A stretch of 62,457 bases of DNA from CAZCZZ01 sp964503335 (lineage in GTDB: Bacteria > Verrucomicrobiota > Kiritimatiellia > CAIVKH01). The stretch lies in NCBI GenBank assembly GCA_964503335.1, contig CAZCZZ010000018.1:1-62457 (forward strand), written 5' to 3'. The notes under the pieces were generated by a model. It did no database searches, was not told where the DNA came from, and worked only from the letters and a program-made list of their open reading frames with translations. Made by a program: the position numbers and the translations under genes. Shown here one piece after another: positions 49,995-58,025 of this stretch. Positions within the stretch are counted from its first letter, which is position 1. The number at the start of each line of letters is the position of its first letter.

Positions 49995-51635
49995 CTACAG
50001 TTCATCCTCTCCCTTTGCGGGTTCCCCGGGAGGAGCGCATTCGGCTGTGATCTGGACTGGATCCGAGACGGTGATACCGCCGCGATCGTCGGTGACTTCC
50101 ACGGTGATCACATGTACGCCGCCTTGTACAACCCACTCCGTGCTGATCGAGTCGGCTTCTTCTGCGTAGATGGAACGGCCATCGACGTAGACGCTCATGC
50201 CGGAAACCTGTCCATCGTCATCTTCCGCCTGTGCGTTGATAGCCAGCACCTGACCGACTTTTGCGTCCGCGGATTCCAAAGGACGCATGAAGGTGATTTG
50301 CGGCGGTTTGTTCGGGTGCAGGTCCACGGTCACGCGTTCGCGGATTGACACGCCCATGCGGCCTTCGCCGTCGAAGGCCCGCGCCGACACATCGTAATCG
50401 CCGGCGGCGACGTTGGTCCATGTGATCGCGTACGGTTTGCCCGTGGCGATGCCGATCACGCCGGCGTTGGCATAGAAGGCCACGCGACGGATGCCTGCGG
50501 ACGATTCGGCGCTCGCTTCAATGACCAGCGTGGCCGGTTCGGTGAAGCTGGTCCCGCGGGCGGGTTTGGTGATGGCGACGACGGGAAGCGACGACGCGGG
50601 CGATTCGCCGAGCGGTGTGAGCAGGAAGGCGCGCTCCTGGCCTTCCTTGAGGCCGTAGCCGACAATCTGTCCGTCATTATTAATGTCCCACGCCTCGATC
50701 AGGATCCAGTCGTCGGACGTATCGAGCAGGTCGTTCAGGTTGTACATGGCCCCAGACGTATAGAGAAAGGCCTGGTCGTCATCCGACGGGCTGGCGAAGA
50801 ACGTGCCGACGACCTCGCCGCGCTCGTTCAGGCCGTAGGCGCTGCTGAAGACGTTGTTGCGCGTATCGATGTCCTTGATGCCGTTCGTCGCGTCGTAGCG
50901 GAATGCGTGCGTGATGCCGCGGCCGAGGTCCACCTGGCCGGCGACGAAGCCGGAGTCCGACACGGCGCGCGCCGCGCTGCCCATGCCGTCGGGAAGGTCG
51001 GCCAGGCCGCGGGCAATGCCGGACTCGAAGATGAAGGCGCGGCTGACGGCGTCCTTCTCGGTTCCCATGGCCCCGAGCCCCACGATGGCGCCGCGCTCAT
51101 TCATATCGTAGGCGATGCTCACGCCGGAGGTGGAGGCGACGGGTTGCGGTCGGTCGAGAATGTCGGTCCAAAGCACCGCCTGGTCTCCTCCGCCTCGATC
51201 GACGGCTCCGACGATGTGGCCTGTCTCGGAGATGGCGTAGGCATACCCGCTGTCGGCGTCGATCGGAAGACGGAGCGATTCCATCGCCACGCCGGGTTTC
51301 CAGAGGAAGGCCTGGCGTTCCGCGGATTCCGACTCTGATTCTCCCACGACCCAGCCCTGTTCGTTGATGCCGTAGCCGCGGCTGGTCCGGCCGCCGAGCG
51401 TGCCGAGGTCGATCATGCCCTCCGTGCTGTCCCAGCGGAACGCATGCGTCTCGCCATCCGCCGTCATTGATTCCCCGGTCACTTCGCCCCGGTCGTTGAT
51501 CGCAAACGCGCGGCTTTCCCGCCCACCGAGCGTGCCCAGCTCCGCAATCCGGTAGAACGAAACGGCATACGTAGGGCAGAGGGCCCCCGCGAGGAGGCCC
51601 AAGGCCGCGGCGACCACTGGAATTTTCGCTTTCAT
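49995..51635 (-). CDS. secreted HAF-repeat protein with C-terminal Ig-like domains
   Basis: A 546-residue product from ATG 51635. A much longer frame extends over the gnd gene on the other strand and is rejected. The signal peptide VAAALGLLAGALCPTYA is followed by HAF-type repeats (about 25-330): DLGTLGGRTSRGYGIN, WVVGESESES, AYDMNERGAIVG and YGLNERGEVVG. These form a propeller-like extracellular domain of unknown role. Two Ig-like domains follow (about 350-535; PVVAITKPARGTSF, PPQITFMRPLESADA). It ends GEDEL. The repeat at 49936 separates it from the kinase gene. Confidence 0.85.
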   Translation of the reverse strand: MKAKIPVVAAALGLLAGALCPTYAVSFYRIAELGTLGGRESRAFAINDRGEVTGESMTADGETHAFRWDSTEGMIDLGTLGGRTSRGYGINEQGWVVGESESESAERQAFLWKPGVAMESLRLPIDADSGYAYAISETGHIVGAVDRGGGDQAVLWTDILDRPQPVASTSGVSIAYDMNERGAIVGLGAMGTEKDAVSRAFIFESGIARGLADLPDGMGSAARAVSDSGFVAGQVDLGRGITHAFRYDATNGIKDIDTRNNVFSSAYGLNERGEVVGTFFASPSDDDQAFLYTSGAMYNLNDLLDTSDDWILIEAWDINNDGQIVGYGLKEGQERAFLLTPLGESPASSLPVVAITKPARGTSFTEPATLVIEASAESSAGIRRVAFYANAGVIGIATGKPYAITWTNVAAGDYDVSARAFDGEGRMGVSIRERVTVDLHPNKPPQITFMRPLESADAKVGQVLAINAQAEDDDGQVSGMSVYVDGRSIYAEEADSISTEWVVQGGVHVITVEVTDDRGGITVSDPVQITAECAPPGEPAKGEDEL

Positions 51636-51737
51636 TTTTGTTCCAACGCTGGGAAGTTTCTTGCCAGAAAGTTCCAAGGTTTGGAAACACCCATTTCGCT
51701 TTGACGCGAATCTCCGGGTAACAATGAGGGATTTCAC

Positions 51738-53153
51738 ATGTCTCAAGCAGATATTGGTTTGATCGGTTTGGCGGTAATGGGCGAGAACCTCGTCCTGAAC
51801 ATGGCGAATCACGGCTTCACCGTCGCCGTCTTCAACCGCACGGTGGCGAAAGTCGATGACTTCATGACGGGCCGCGCGCGCGGCAAGTCGATCATCGGCG
51901 CCCACACCCTCCAGGAATTCGTCGGCCAGCTCAAGACGCCGCGCCGCGTCATGATGATGGTGAAGGCGGGCAAGGCGGTGGACGACCTCATCGAACAGCT
52001 GCTCCCGCTCCTGTCGCCCGGCGACATCCTGATCGACGGCGGCAATTCCTATTTCCCCGACACGGTCCGCCGCACGAAGGAGCTGGAAGCGAAGGGTTTC
52101 CACTTCGTGGGCACCGGCGTATCCGGCGGCGAAGAGGGCGCTTTGAACGGTCCGAGCATCATGCCCGGTGGCTCGGCCAAGGCCTGGCCGCACGTGCAGA
52201 ACATCTTCAAGGAGATCGCCGCCAAGGTGGACGGCGTTCCCTGCTGCGACTGGGTCGGAAACGACGGCGCGGGCCACTTCGTCAAGATGGTCCATAACGG
52301 CATCGAATACGGCGACATGCAGCTTATCGGCGAGGCGTACTGGATGCTCAAGAAGGGCCTCGATATGCCGGCGCAGGAGTTGCACGACGTGTTTGCGATC
52401 TGGAATGAGGGCGACCTCGATTCCTACCTGATCGAGATCACGGCGAAGATCTTCCAGCGCACGGACCCGATCACGTCAAAGCCGATGGTGGACGTCATCC
52501 TCGACACGGCGGGGCAGAAGGGCACGGGCAAGTGGACGAGCGAAATCGCGCTCGATCTCGGCATTCCTGTCACGATGATCACCGAGGCCGTGTTCGCGCG
52601 ATGCATGTCGGCGATGAAGGAAGAGCGCGTGATGGCGTCGGGAAAGCTTCGCGGACCCAAGTCCGCGTTCAAGGGCGACCGCAGCGCGTTCATCGAGAAC
52701 ATCCGCCAGGCGCTGTACGTCTCCAAGATCTGCTCCTACGCGCAAGGCTTCGCGCTGATGCGCGCCGCGTCGCTGGAATACAAGTGGGACCTCGATTTCG
52801 GCAACATTGCCATGCTGTGGCGAGGCGGCTGCATCATCCGCGCGAGCTTCCTGCAGAAGATCAAGGAAGCGTACGACCGACGCAACAAGCCGGCGAACCT
52901 GCTGCTTGACCCGTACTTCAAGAAGATCGTTTCGAAAGGCCAGATGGCCCTGCGCCGCACCGTGATCCAGGCCGCAAAGCTCGGCATCCCGGTCCCCGTG
53001 TTCGGATCCGCGCTGGCCTACTACGACAGCTATCGCGCCGCCGAACTGCCCGCGAACCTGCTGCAAGCCCAGCGCGACTTCTTCGGCGCCCACACCTACG
53101 AACGCGTCGACCAGCCCCGTGGACAACATTTCCACACGGACTGGATGGGCTAG
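51738..53153 (+). CDS. gnd: 6-phosphogluconate dehydrogenase (decarboxylating)
   Basis: A 471-residue enzyme of the usual bacterial length. It has an N-terminal NADP-binding segment IGLIGLAVMGENLVLNMA with FNRT after the second strand, the family signature GGNSYFPDT, and VSGGEEGALNGPSIMPGG. The catalytic Lys lies in GAGHFVKMVHNGIEYGDMQ, and substrate residues follow in GTGKWT and in RAQRDFFGAHTYER-like order (QAQRDFFGAHTYERVD). It oxidises 6-phosphogluconate to ribulose 5-phosphate, giving NADPH and CO2 in the oxidative pentose phosphate pathway. All key motifs are intact. Confidence 0.97.
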   Translation: MSQADIGLIGLAVMGENLVLNMANHGFTVAVFNRTVAKVDDFMTGRARGKSIIGAHTLQEFVGQLKTPRRVMMMVKAGKAVDDLIEQLLPLLSPGDILIDGGNSYFPDTVRRTKELEAKGFHFVGTGVSGGEEGALNGPSIMPGGSAKAWPHVQNIFKEIAAKVDGVPCCDWVGNDGAGHFVKMVHNGIEYGDMQLIGEAYWMLKKGLDMPAQELHDVFAIWNEGDLDSYLIEITAKIFQRTDPITSKPMVDVILDTAGQKGTGKWTSEIALDLGIPVTMITEAVFARCMSAMKEERVMASGKLRGPKSAFKGDRSAFIENIRQALYVSKICSYAQGFALMRAASLEYKWDLDFGNIAMLWRGGCIIRASFLQKIKEAYDRRNKPANLLLDPYFKKIVSKGQMALRRTVIQAAKLGIPVPVFGSALAYYDSYRAAELPANLLQAQRDFFGAHTYERVDQPRGQHFHTDWMG

Positions 53154-53163
53154 CCGCACAAAC

Positions 53164-53275
53164 TTCACCGCGGAGGCGCGGAGAGCGCGGAGTTTCCAAG
53201 ACAGATCCTTGATTTACGGGTGCGATATTCATGACGTCCAAGCATTCTCAGCGCACTCAGCGCCTCTGCGGTGAA
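53164..53275. repeat. inverted repeat family C, second full copy
   Basis: The left arm TTCACCGCGGAGGCGCGGAG and right arm CTCAGCGCCTCTGCGGTGAA pair imperfectly across about 55 bp. It fills the space between gnd and lgt. Confidence 0.8.
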
Positions 53276-53305
53276 ATCATCTGTGTCTAGATGAAGGGTA
53301 TTGGC

Positions 53306-54070
53306 ATGGACAACTGGATCGACCCCATAGCCTTCCACATCGGGAGTCGGCCGGTGTTCTGGTACGGCATCTTTGTCGCGGCCGGATTCCTTTTGGGCGT
53401 CCTGCACTATGGGCGGCTCGACAAGCTCGACGGACGCCGTAAAGGCTTCGGGTCCGATTTTGCCTTCCTGGTCATCCTCTTCGGCATCCTCGGCGGACGC
53501 ATCGCCTACGTGATCGCCAACTGGCCTGAGTACGCGGCGGCGCCGTTGGAAGTGTTTCGCATCGACCGCGGCGGCCTGATCTTCTACGGCGGGTTCATCC
53601 TTGCGAGCATTGCGGTGATCGTGATGGCACAGCTCAAGAAGGAGCCGGTTGGACAGCTTGTGGACTACGGCATCACGGCCGTTCCCCTCGGCCATGCCCT
53701 GGGCCGCGTCGGATGCTTCTTCAACGGCTGCTGCTACGGGCGACCGAGCGAGTTGCCGTGGAGCGTCTTCACCGCCGGGGAGCATCGGCACCCGGTCCAG
53801 GTGTACGAAGCCGCCTTCAATCTTGGCCTGTATTTCCTGCTGACGTGGTTCTACGGGCGGCGGAAGCGTGACGGGTCCGTTCTCGGCCTATATATGATGT
53901 GTTACGGCGGGTGGCGATTCGTGGGAGAGTTCTTCCGCGGGGATGCCCGCCGCGCGATCATTGCGGGAGGATTGGACGTGGCACAGGGCATCAGCATCGG
54001 CCTGATTCTCATCGGTTGCGCGCTGTGGTTCTTCGCACCGCGCCGGGTCCAGCAATCCCATGCCGCCTGA
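53306..54070 (+). CDS. lgt: prolipoprotein diacylglyceryl transferase
   Basis: A 254-residue polytopic inner-membrane enzyme. ATG 53306 is preceded by AAGGG at a 7-nt spacing; an ATG at 53291 is possible but lacks a site. The N-terminal DPIAFHIGSRPVFWYGI, GGRIAYV, and the signature HALGRVGCFFNGCCYGRP identify Lgt. It transfers diacylglycerol from phosphatidylglycerol to the lipobox Cys of prolipoproteins such as the one at 7826. It overlaps the following pseudouridine synthase gene by 11 nt. Confidence 0.95.
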   Translation: MDNWIDPIAFHIGSRPVFWYGIFVAAGFLLGVLHYGRLDKLDGRRKGFGSDFAFLVILFGILGGRIAYVIANWPEYAAAPLEVFRIDRGGLIFYGGFILASIAVIVMAQLKKEPVGQLVDYGITAVPLGHALGRVGCFFNGCCYGRPSELPWSVFTAGEHRHPVQVYEAAFNLGLYFLLTWFYGRRKRDGSVLGLYMMCYGGWRFVGEFFRGDARRAIIAGGLDVAQGISIGLILIGCALWFFAPRRVQQSHAA

Positions 54071-54986
54071 AATCGCATATCGCGCCGACGCCGGCGATCG
54101 CCTGGACGCGTGGCTTGCCGCGCGGCACAAGTACATCTCCCGCTCGCGCTGGCAGGACCTCATCCGCGAAGGCAATGTCACGGTCAACGGTCTGGTGAAG
54201 AAGCCGAACTACAGCCTGCGCGAGGGCGACTCCGTCACGTTCACGATTCCCGAAGCGAAGCCGGTCGAGATCCTCCCCGAGGACATCCCGCTCGACGTCC
54301 TGTATGAGGACGCCGACATGATCATCATCAACAAGCAGGCCGGGCTGGTGGTGCATCCCGCGCCCGGACACGACGACGGCACGCTCGTCAACGCACTGCT
54401 CCACCACTGCAAGGATCTCAAGGGCATCGGCGGCGAGATTCGTCCGGGCCTCGTGCACCGGCTCGACAAGGACACCAGCGGCGTCCTCGTCGTCGGCAAA
54501 CACGAGCAGGCGCTCCTGTCCCTCGCCAACCAGTTCAAGACGCGGAAGGTGGAAAAGGAATACGTTGCGCTGGTATGGGGCATTCCGCGCAAGAAGACCG
54601 GGACCATCCGCACGCTCATCGCGCGCGACCCGAAAGACAGGAAGAAGATGAGCGCGGACGTGAAGGACGGGCGCGACGCGCTCACGCGCTATGCCGTGGT
54701 GGAGACCTATCGCAGGGCCGCGCTGGTCCGCGTGCGCATCGAAACCGGTCGCACGCACCAGATCCGCGTGCACATGCTGCACATCGGAAACCAGATCGTC
54801 GGCGACCGCGTCTACGGCCGTTCGCGCAACAACGACCCCGAATTCAAACCAGCCCGCCAGATGCTGCACGCCGCGCATTTGAAGCTGACGCATCCCGTCA
54901 CCGGCGCCGCGATGGACATCGAAGCCCCGCTCCCCGCCGACTTCCAGGCCTGCATCGACTATTTCCGAAAACGCGTCGCGGGTTGA
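54060..54986 (+). CDS. RluA/RluD-family 23S rRNA pseudouridine synthase
   Basis: A 308-residue protein with an N-terminal S4 RNA-binding domain (about 12-72; RLDAWLAARHKYISRSR) and the RluA-type catalytic domain: INKQAGLVVHPAPGH, the catalytic motif GLVHRLDKDTSG with its Asp, and RIETGRTHQIRVHM. Presence of S4 and the RLDKDTSG motif fits RluD, which modifies helix 69 of 23S rRNA, but RluC-type specificity cannot be excluded. The start overlaps the end of lgt by 11 nt, so they are probably coupled. Confidence 0.93.
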   Translation: MPPEIAYRADAGDRLDAWLAARHKYISRSRWQDLIREGNVTVNGLVKKPNYSLREGDSVTFTIPEAKPVEILPEDIPLDVLYEDADMIIINKQAGLVVHPAPGHDDGTLVNALLHHCKDLKGIGGEIRPGLVHRLDKDTSGVLVVGKHEQALLSLANQFKTRKVEKEYVALVWGIPRKKTGTIRTLIARDPKDRKKMSADVKDGRDALTRYAVVETYRRAALVRVRIETGRTHQIRVHMLHIGNQIVGDRVYGRSRNNDPEFKPARQMLHAAHLKLTHPVTGAAMDIEAPLPADFQACIDYFRKRVAG

Positions 54987-55088
54987 TCGACCCGAACGCA
55001 GTCCAGACCACGACGCCCTTGCGAACGGCGGTGCAAGTTGAGTACCTTGCGCGCACGTGCACAGTCGATCCCGTGGGAGACATCAGCT

Positions 55089-56912
55089 ATGAAGCGTAGT
55101 GTCTTGGTTCTTGCCGTCGCCATTGTTCTCGTCGTAGCCGTGCTGTTGCTGCGGAAGAGCGAGGGACCGGGGCAGGCGATCACGTCGGCGCCGCCCCCGG
55201 AAGTCGGAGTCCTGCTCGACGGAATCAATATCGGGCACTGGCTGTCCGATGAGCTCCAATACGGCGCTGAGCGTTACGCCTGCGAGCGCCCCACGGCCTT
55301 CGAGAGCCTGCGCGCACGGTTCGGGGTTGAAGAGGCGGATCGGCTTCTCGAATCCTACCGGGACAGCTTCATCACCGCTTCCGACATCGCGGCCATCAAG
55401 AAGACCGGCTTCAAGACCCTGCGCCTGCCGGTCAGCGCGGCGCTGTTGTATGATCGCCCCGGCGATACCTCGCGCTTTGCTCGTGCGGCTGCGCGCATTG
55501 AATGGCTGTGCAGCGAGGCGGAGAAGAATGGCATGACCGTGATCCTGAACCTGCGGGTTCGCGCGGGGGAATGGGCGCCGCAACCACCGATGAACGGGAA
55601 ACGCTTCCCGGCCATCTGGTCGAATCGTGATGTCGAAGAGGTGGCTCGTCTCTGGCAGGCCTTGGCATCCCGCTTTCGCGACACGCCGGCCCTTGCGGCT
55701 TACGACCTGAGTCCCGGTCCCTGCCAGGCGGAGGTTGATTGGAACGCTGCGCTGATGGCCTGGAGCAGGGCCATCAAGGCGTCCGATGTCGACCGGATCG
55801 TCTACGCTCCGTGGCGCAGGCCGGCCGTCGAGCGCATCGCGGCGGATGCGGAGCTTTCCGCCATGAAGCTCGGATTCGCGGCCGATTTCCTGACTTCGGA
55901 AATGACGGGACCGCATTCGAACGATGTGGCGCGCACGTCGCTGGAGCAGGACCTGCCGCGCATGAATTCATTCTGGAAGGCGCAGAACTTCGAGCGGCTC
56001 GCCGTGGCGTATAACCCGATCCTGAGCGACCCCGCCGGGTCCGGGTTTGTGACTGCGTACGGGCAGGCGTTTCGCGCGTCGGGCTGGGGCTCGATGCTGT
56101 GGACCTACAAGACGATCCACTGGACCGGGTCCGACGCGCGGAACGCCTCGGCGGTGTCTTGTGTCTCGGGTCTCGCGCAACCCGACCTCGAGGAAGGAAC
56201 GCTGGAAAGCGTGCAGCAGTTCGTCGAAGCGTTGAAGTCCGCCAGCGCCGAGGAGGATGCGACGATGAAGCTGGCGTTGTCATCCCCGTCACCGATTCAG
56301 CCGCAAGAGCGTGAGCATCCTGTTGCAGCCGCTCCGGGCGACGCGGCGGGGATTCCCGCAGGCTGGCTTGTCACGGCAATGGGCGCAGCGGAGACCACGG
56401 TGCGTTCCGCAAGCAACGGGGCCATGCTCGTCACATCCAGTGGCCTTGGACCGGACTGCGCCACACCGGAGTTTGCCTTCGTGCATCGCGAACCCGACGG
56501 GGCAATTGATTTCAGCGCCGTGCTCGTCGATGCCGATCTCAAATCCTCCACGGCAGGCGCAGGACTCATGGTGCGCGAGCGCATGGATGAATCATCGCCC
56601 TATCTCCTTGTGTATCGCGGCGTGGACGGAAGCATTCGCTCCGTGTCGGACAACAAGAACGGACAGCCACCCGTGCGGCGCAAACTTATGGACGCCACCG
56701 ACAGCACACATCTTCGCGTGTTGAGCGATGGGGCGGTGATCAAAGCGTCGTGCTCTCCCGACGGAGCGGCCTGGCCTGTCGCGGAGAACTTCTCTGCGCC
56801 TTGGTTGACGAACAAAGTTTCTGTCGGATGCGTTGTGTTCAGCGGCCATGAGTACCGCACTACGGAAGCCCTGTTTCGGGATTTGAATTTCAAGACATCC
56901 GGCGATCTCTAG
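55089..56912 (+). CDS. membrane-anchored GH5-like protein with degenerate active site and C-terminal lectin-like domain
   Basis: A 607-residue product from ATG 55089; an in-frame start at 55038 adds residues before the hydrophobic segment. A signal or anchor (VLVLAVAIVLVVAVLLL) is followed by a TIM-barrel pattern of GH5 cellulase type: LLDGINIGHWLSDEL, IKKTGFKTLRLPVS, EWLCSEAEKNGMTVILNLR. The GH5 acid/base lies in an NEP motif after a YDLxNEP strand; here that strand reads YDLSPGPC, without the Glu. The strand WGSMLWTYKTIHW near the usual end of the barrel resembles GH5, but I cannot place a nucleophile Glu. It is therefore perhaps a binding protein or a changed enzyme. The C-terminal 180 residues form a concanavalin-like beta domain (AGLMVRERMD, DSTHLRVLSDG) as in DUF1349-type modules. 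Confidence 0.7.
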   Translation: MKRSVLVLAVAIVLVVAVLLLRKSEGPGQAITSAPPPEVGVLLDGINIGHWLSDELQYGAERYACERPTAFESLRARFGVEEADRLLESYRDSFITASDIAAIKKTGFKTLRLPVSAALLYDRPGDTSRFARAAARIEWLCSEAEKNGMTVILNLRVRAGEWAPQPPMNGKRFPAIWSNRDVEEVARLWQALASRFRDTPALAAYDLSPGPCQAEVDWNAALMAWSRAIKASDVDRIVYAPWRRPAVERIAADAELSAMKLGFAADFLTSEMTGPHSNDVARTSLEQDLPRMNSFWKAQNFERLAVAYNPILSDPAGSGFVTAYGQAFRASGWGSMLWTYKTIHWTGSDARNASAVSCVSGLAQPDLEEGTLESVQQFVEALKSASAEEDATMKLALSSPSPIQPQEREHPVAAAPGDAAGIPAGWLVTAMGAAETTVRSASNGAMLVTSSGLGPDCATPEFAFVHREPDGAIDFSAVLVDADLKSSTAGAGLMVRERMDESSPYLLVYRGVDGSIRSVSDNKNGQPPVRRKLMDATDSTHLRVLSDGAVIKASCSPDGAAWPVAENFSAPWLTNKVSVGCVVFSGHEYRTTEALFRDLNFKTSGDL

Positions 56913-57190
56913 TGGTTGACCCATCGCGCCTGCGCGATTCTCTCAATTCTGAAAAGAATGTGCTGACGACTTCGCGTCACAACAAGCGCGTCTGCAGTCG
57001 CTAGCCAAAATTTCTCTGCTGTACCGTTAAAGGTTCCTTTAGCATTCTTGTCAGAAATGATAAGAATTCGCGTGCCAAGTCACGCGCTTTACTAAAATCA
57101 CCTCATTATCGGATATGCATAAAGCACTACAGGAAAGCAGGTAGTGGCGGCAAAAAATACGGAAAAATTTTTGAACATGCGCTTGACCTG

Positions 57191-57392
57191 AGTTGAATGA
57201 AAGTGGTTCTATGCGCCCTGTTGCGGAGGGGATACCGCTTCGAGGGGACATTCAACTGTGATCGGTTGTGTCAGGGGATTGCTACGGGGAACGGCGGTCG
57301 CGCCGTTGATTGCGGGTCGAAAGGCCTGCGAAGCGACCACACATATTTCTACATCCCACAAGATGCACGCAGCTCGCGTGCATCTTTTTTTT
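57191..57392 (+). ncRNA. candidate structured non-coding RNA or leader element
   Basis: Four consecutive hairpins are visible: AGTTGAATG / CATTCAACT (57191-57258, long loop with internal pairing), AACGGCG-GTCG-CGCCGTT (57290-57307), GCGGGTC-GAAA-GGCCTGC (57312-57329, GNRA tetraloop), and the terminator stem (57360-57386). A TTGACC box lies at 57183. No open frame fits. It could be a riboswitch-type attenuator for the gene at 57492 or a free small RNA of about 180-200 nt. I could not match it to 6S, SRP, tmRNA or any riboswitch consensus I remember. Confidence 0.45.
57360..57392 (+). terminator. strong intrinsic terminator
   Basis: AAGATGCACGC, loop AGCTC, GCGTGCATCTT followed by an eight-T run: an 11-bp perfect stem with a proper T tract, transcribed on the plus strand. 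It ends about 100 bp before the next gene and has no gene directly upstream, so it terminates an untranslated RNA or attenuates the downstream gene. Confidence 0.9.
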
Positions 57393-57491
57393 GTGCCGCT
57401 GCGCATTGCGCAACCCAATCAATTTCATTGCGTGAAGTAATCAAGAGTGAATTCGGATTCGTGGAAATCAACGCAAGTCGGAGGGGTAGTC

Positions 57492-57947
57492 ATGAAAATG
57501 TGGAAACTGTGGTTGGTGCTCTTCGTGGTGTGTTCGTCAACACACGCGGCAACGCTTAGAGGTGTTCTGGACGCGGAAGGCTTCACATGGGCACGCGTCG
57601 CCATCGTGAACAACTCCGAAGCCGACTCCAATTGGTCTGTCTCGGGCGGTCGCACGGCGATCGCTTCAACGGACAGCTCCGCGGAAGTCGATCAGCAATT
57701 TGACTGGGACGGCGTCGTCGCCGCCGGATCGAGCGAGTATGTTTGGGTCTATGGCCGGGACCTCACCGAGGTCGTCGTGGCGAATGCCGACGGCGGCGTT
57801 GCGGAATTCTACGGCACGACGGCCGTGGATGGCGCGGGCGATGGCGAGATCGTGATCGTCGTGAACGCAGACGGCACGACGGCGGTCTCGGTCGAAGCGT
57901 CCGATGCCTATGCCTCTCCCTCCGTCACGGGCACGCTTCCGGAGTAA
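57492..57947 (+). CDS. small acidic secreted protein of unknown function
   Basis: A 151-residue product from ATG 57492, with GGAGGGG upstream. The signal peptide LWLVLFVVCSSTHA is followed by an acidic, Val/Ala/Asp-rich beta protein (NNSEADSNWSVSGG, VVNADGTTAVSVEASDAY) ending GTLPE. No family is recognised. It precedes the giant HYR-repeat gene on the same strand by 78 bp, and may be part of the same surface structure. An intrinsic terminator upstream suggests regulated transcription. Confidence 0.75.
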   Translation: MKMWKLWLVLFVVCSSTHAATLRGVLDAEGFTWARVAIVNNSEADSNWSVSGGRTAIASTDSSAEVDQQFDWDGVVAAGSSEYVWVYGRDLTEVVVANADGGVAEFYGTTAVDGAGDGEIVIVVNADGTTAVSVEASDAYASPSVTGTLPE

Positions 57948-58025
57948 TCCCACATGAACAAAACCAACCAATCTAATACGTCGGGCTTTGTGCAAACGCG
58001 GGGAATTCTCGGGGGGAGTCAAGTC

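Larger units (their letters stand above)
56913..57491. other. long non-coding interval with structured elements
   Basis: 579 bp without a convincing gene. A short hairpin, ATCGCGC-CT-GCGCGAT (56923-56938), follows the GH5-like gene. From about 57050 the sequence is AT-richer, and from 57191 to 57392 it is highly foldable and ends in an intrinsic terminator (listed separately). The last 100 bp lead to the ribosome binding site of the gene at 57492. Confidence 0.6.

Noticed and set aside
49995..52385. Extension of the HAF-repeat protein upstream to 52385
   Set aside because: The extension is antisense to gnd; ATG 51635 gives a clean signal peptide.
57258..57440. Small protein over the structured RNA region
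   Set aside because: The frame runs through the terminator stem and T run; hairpins explain the sequence better.
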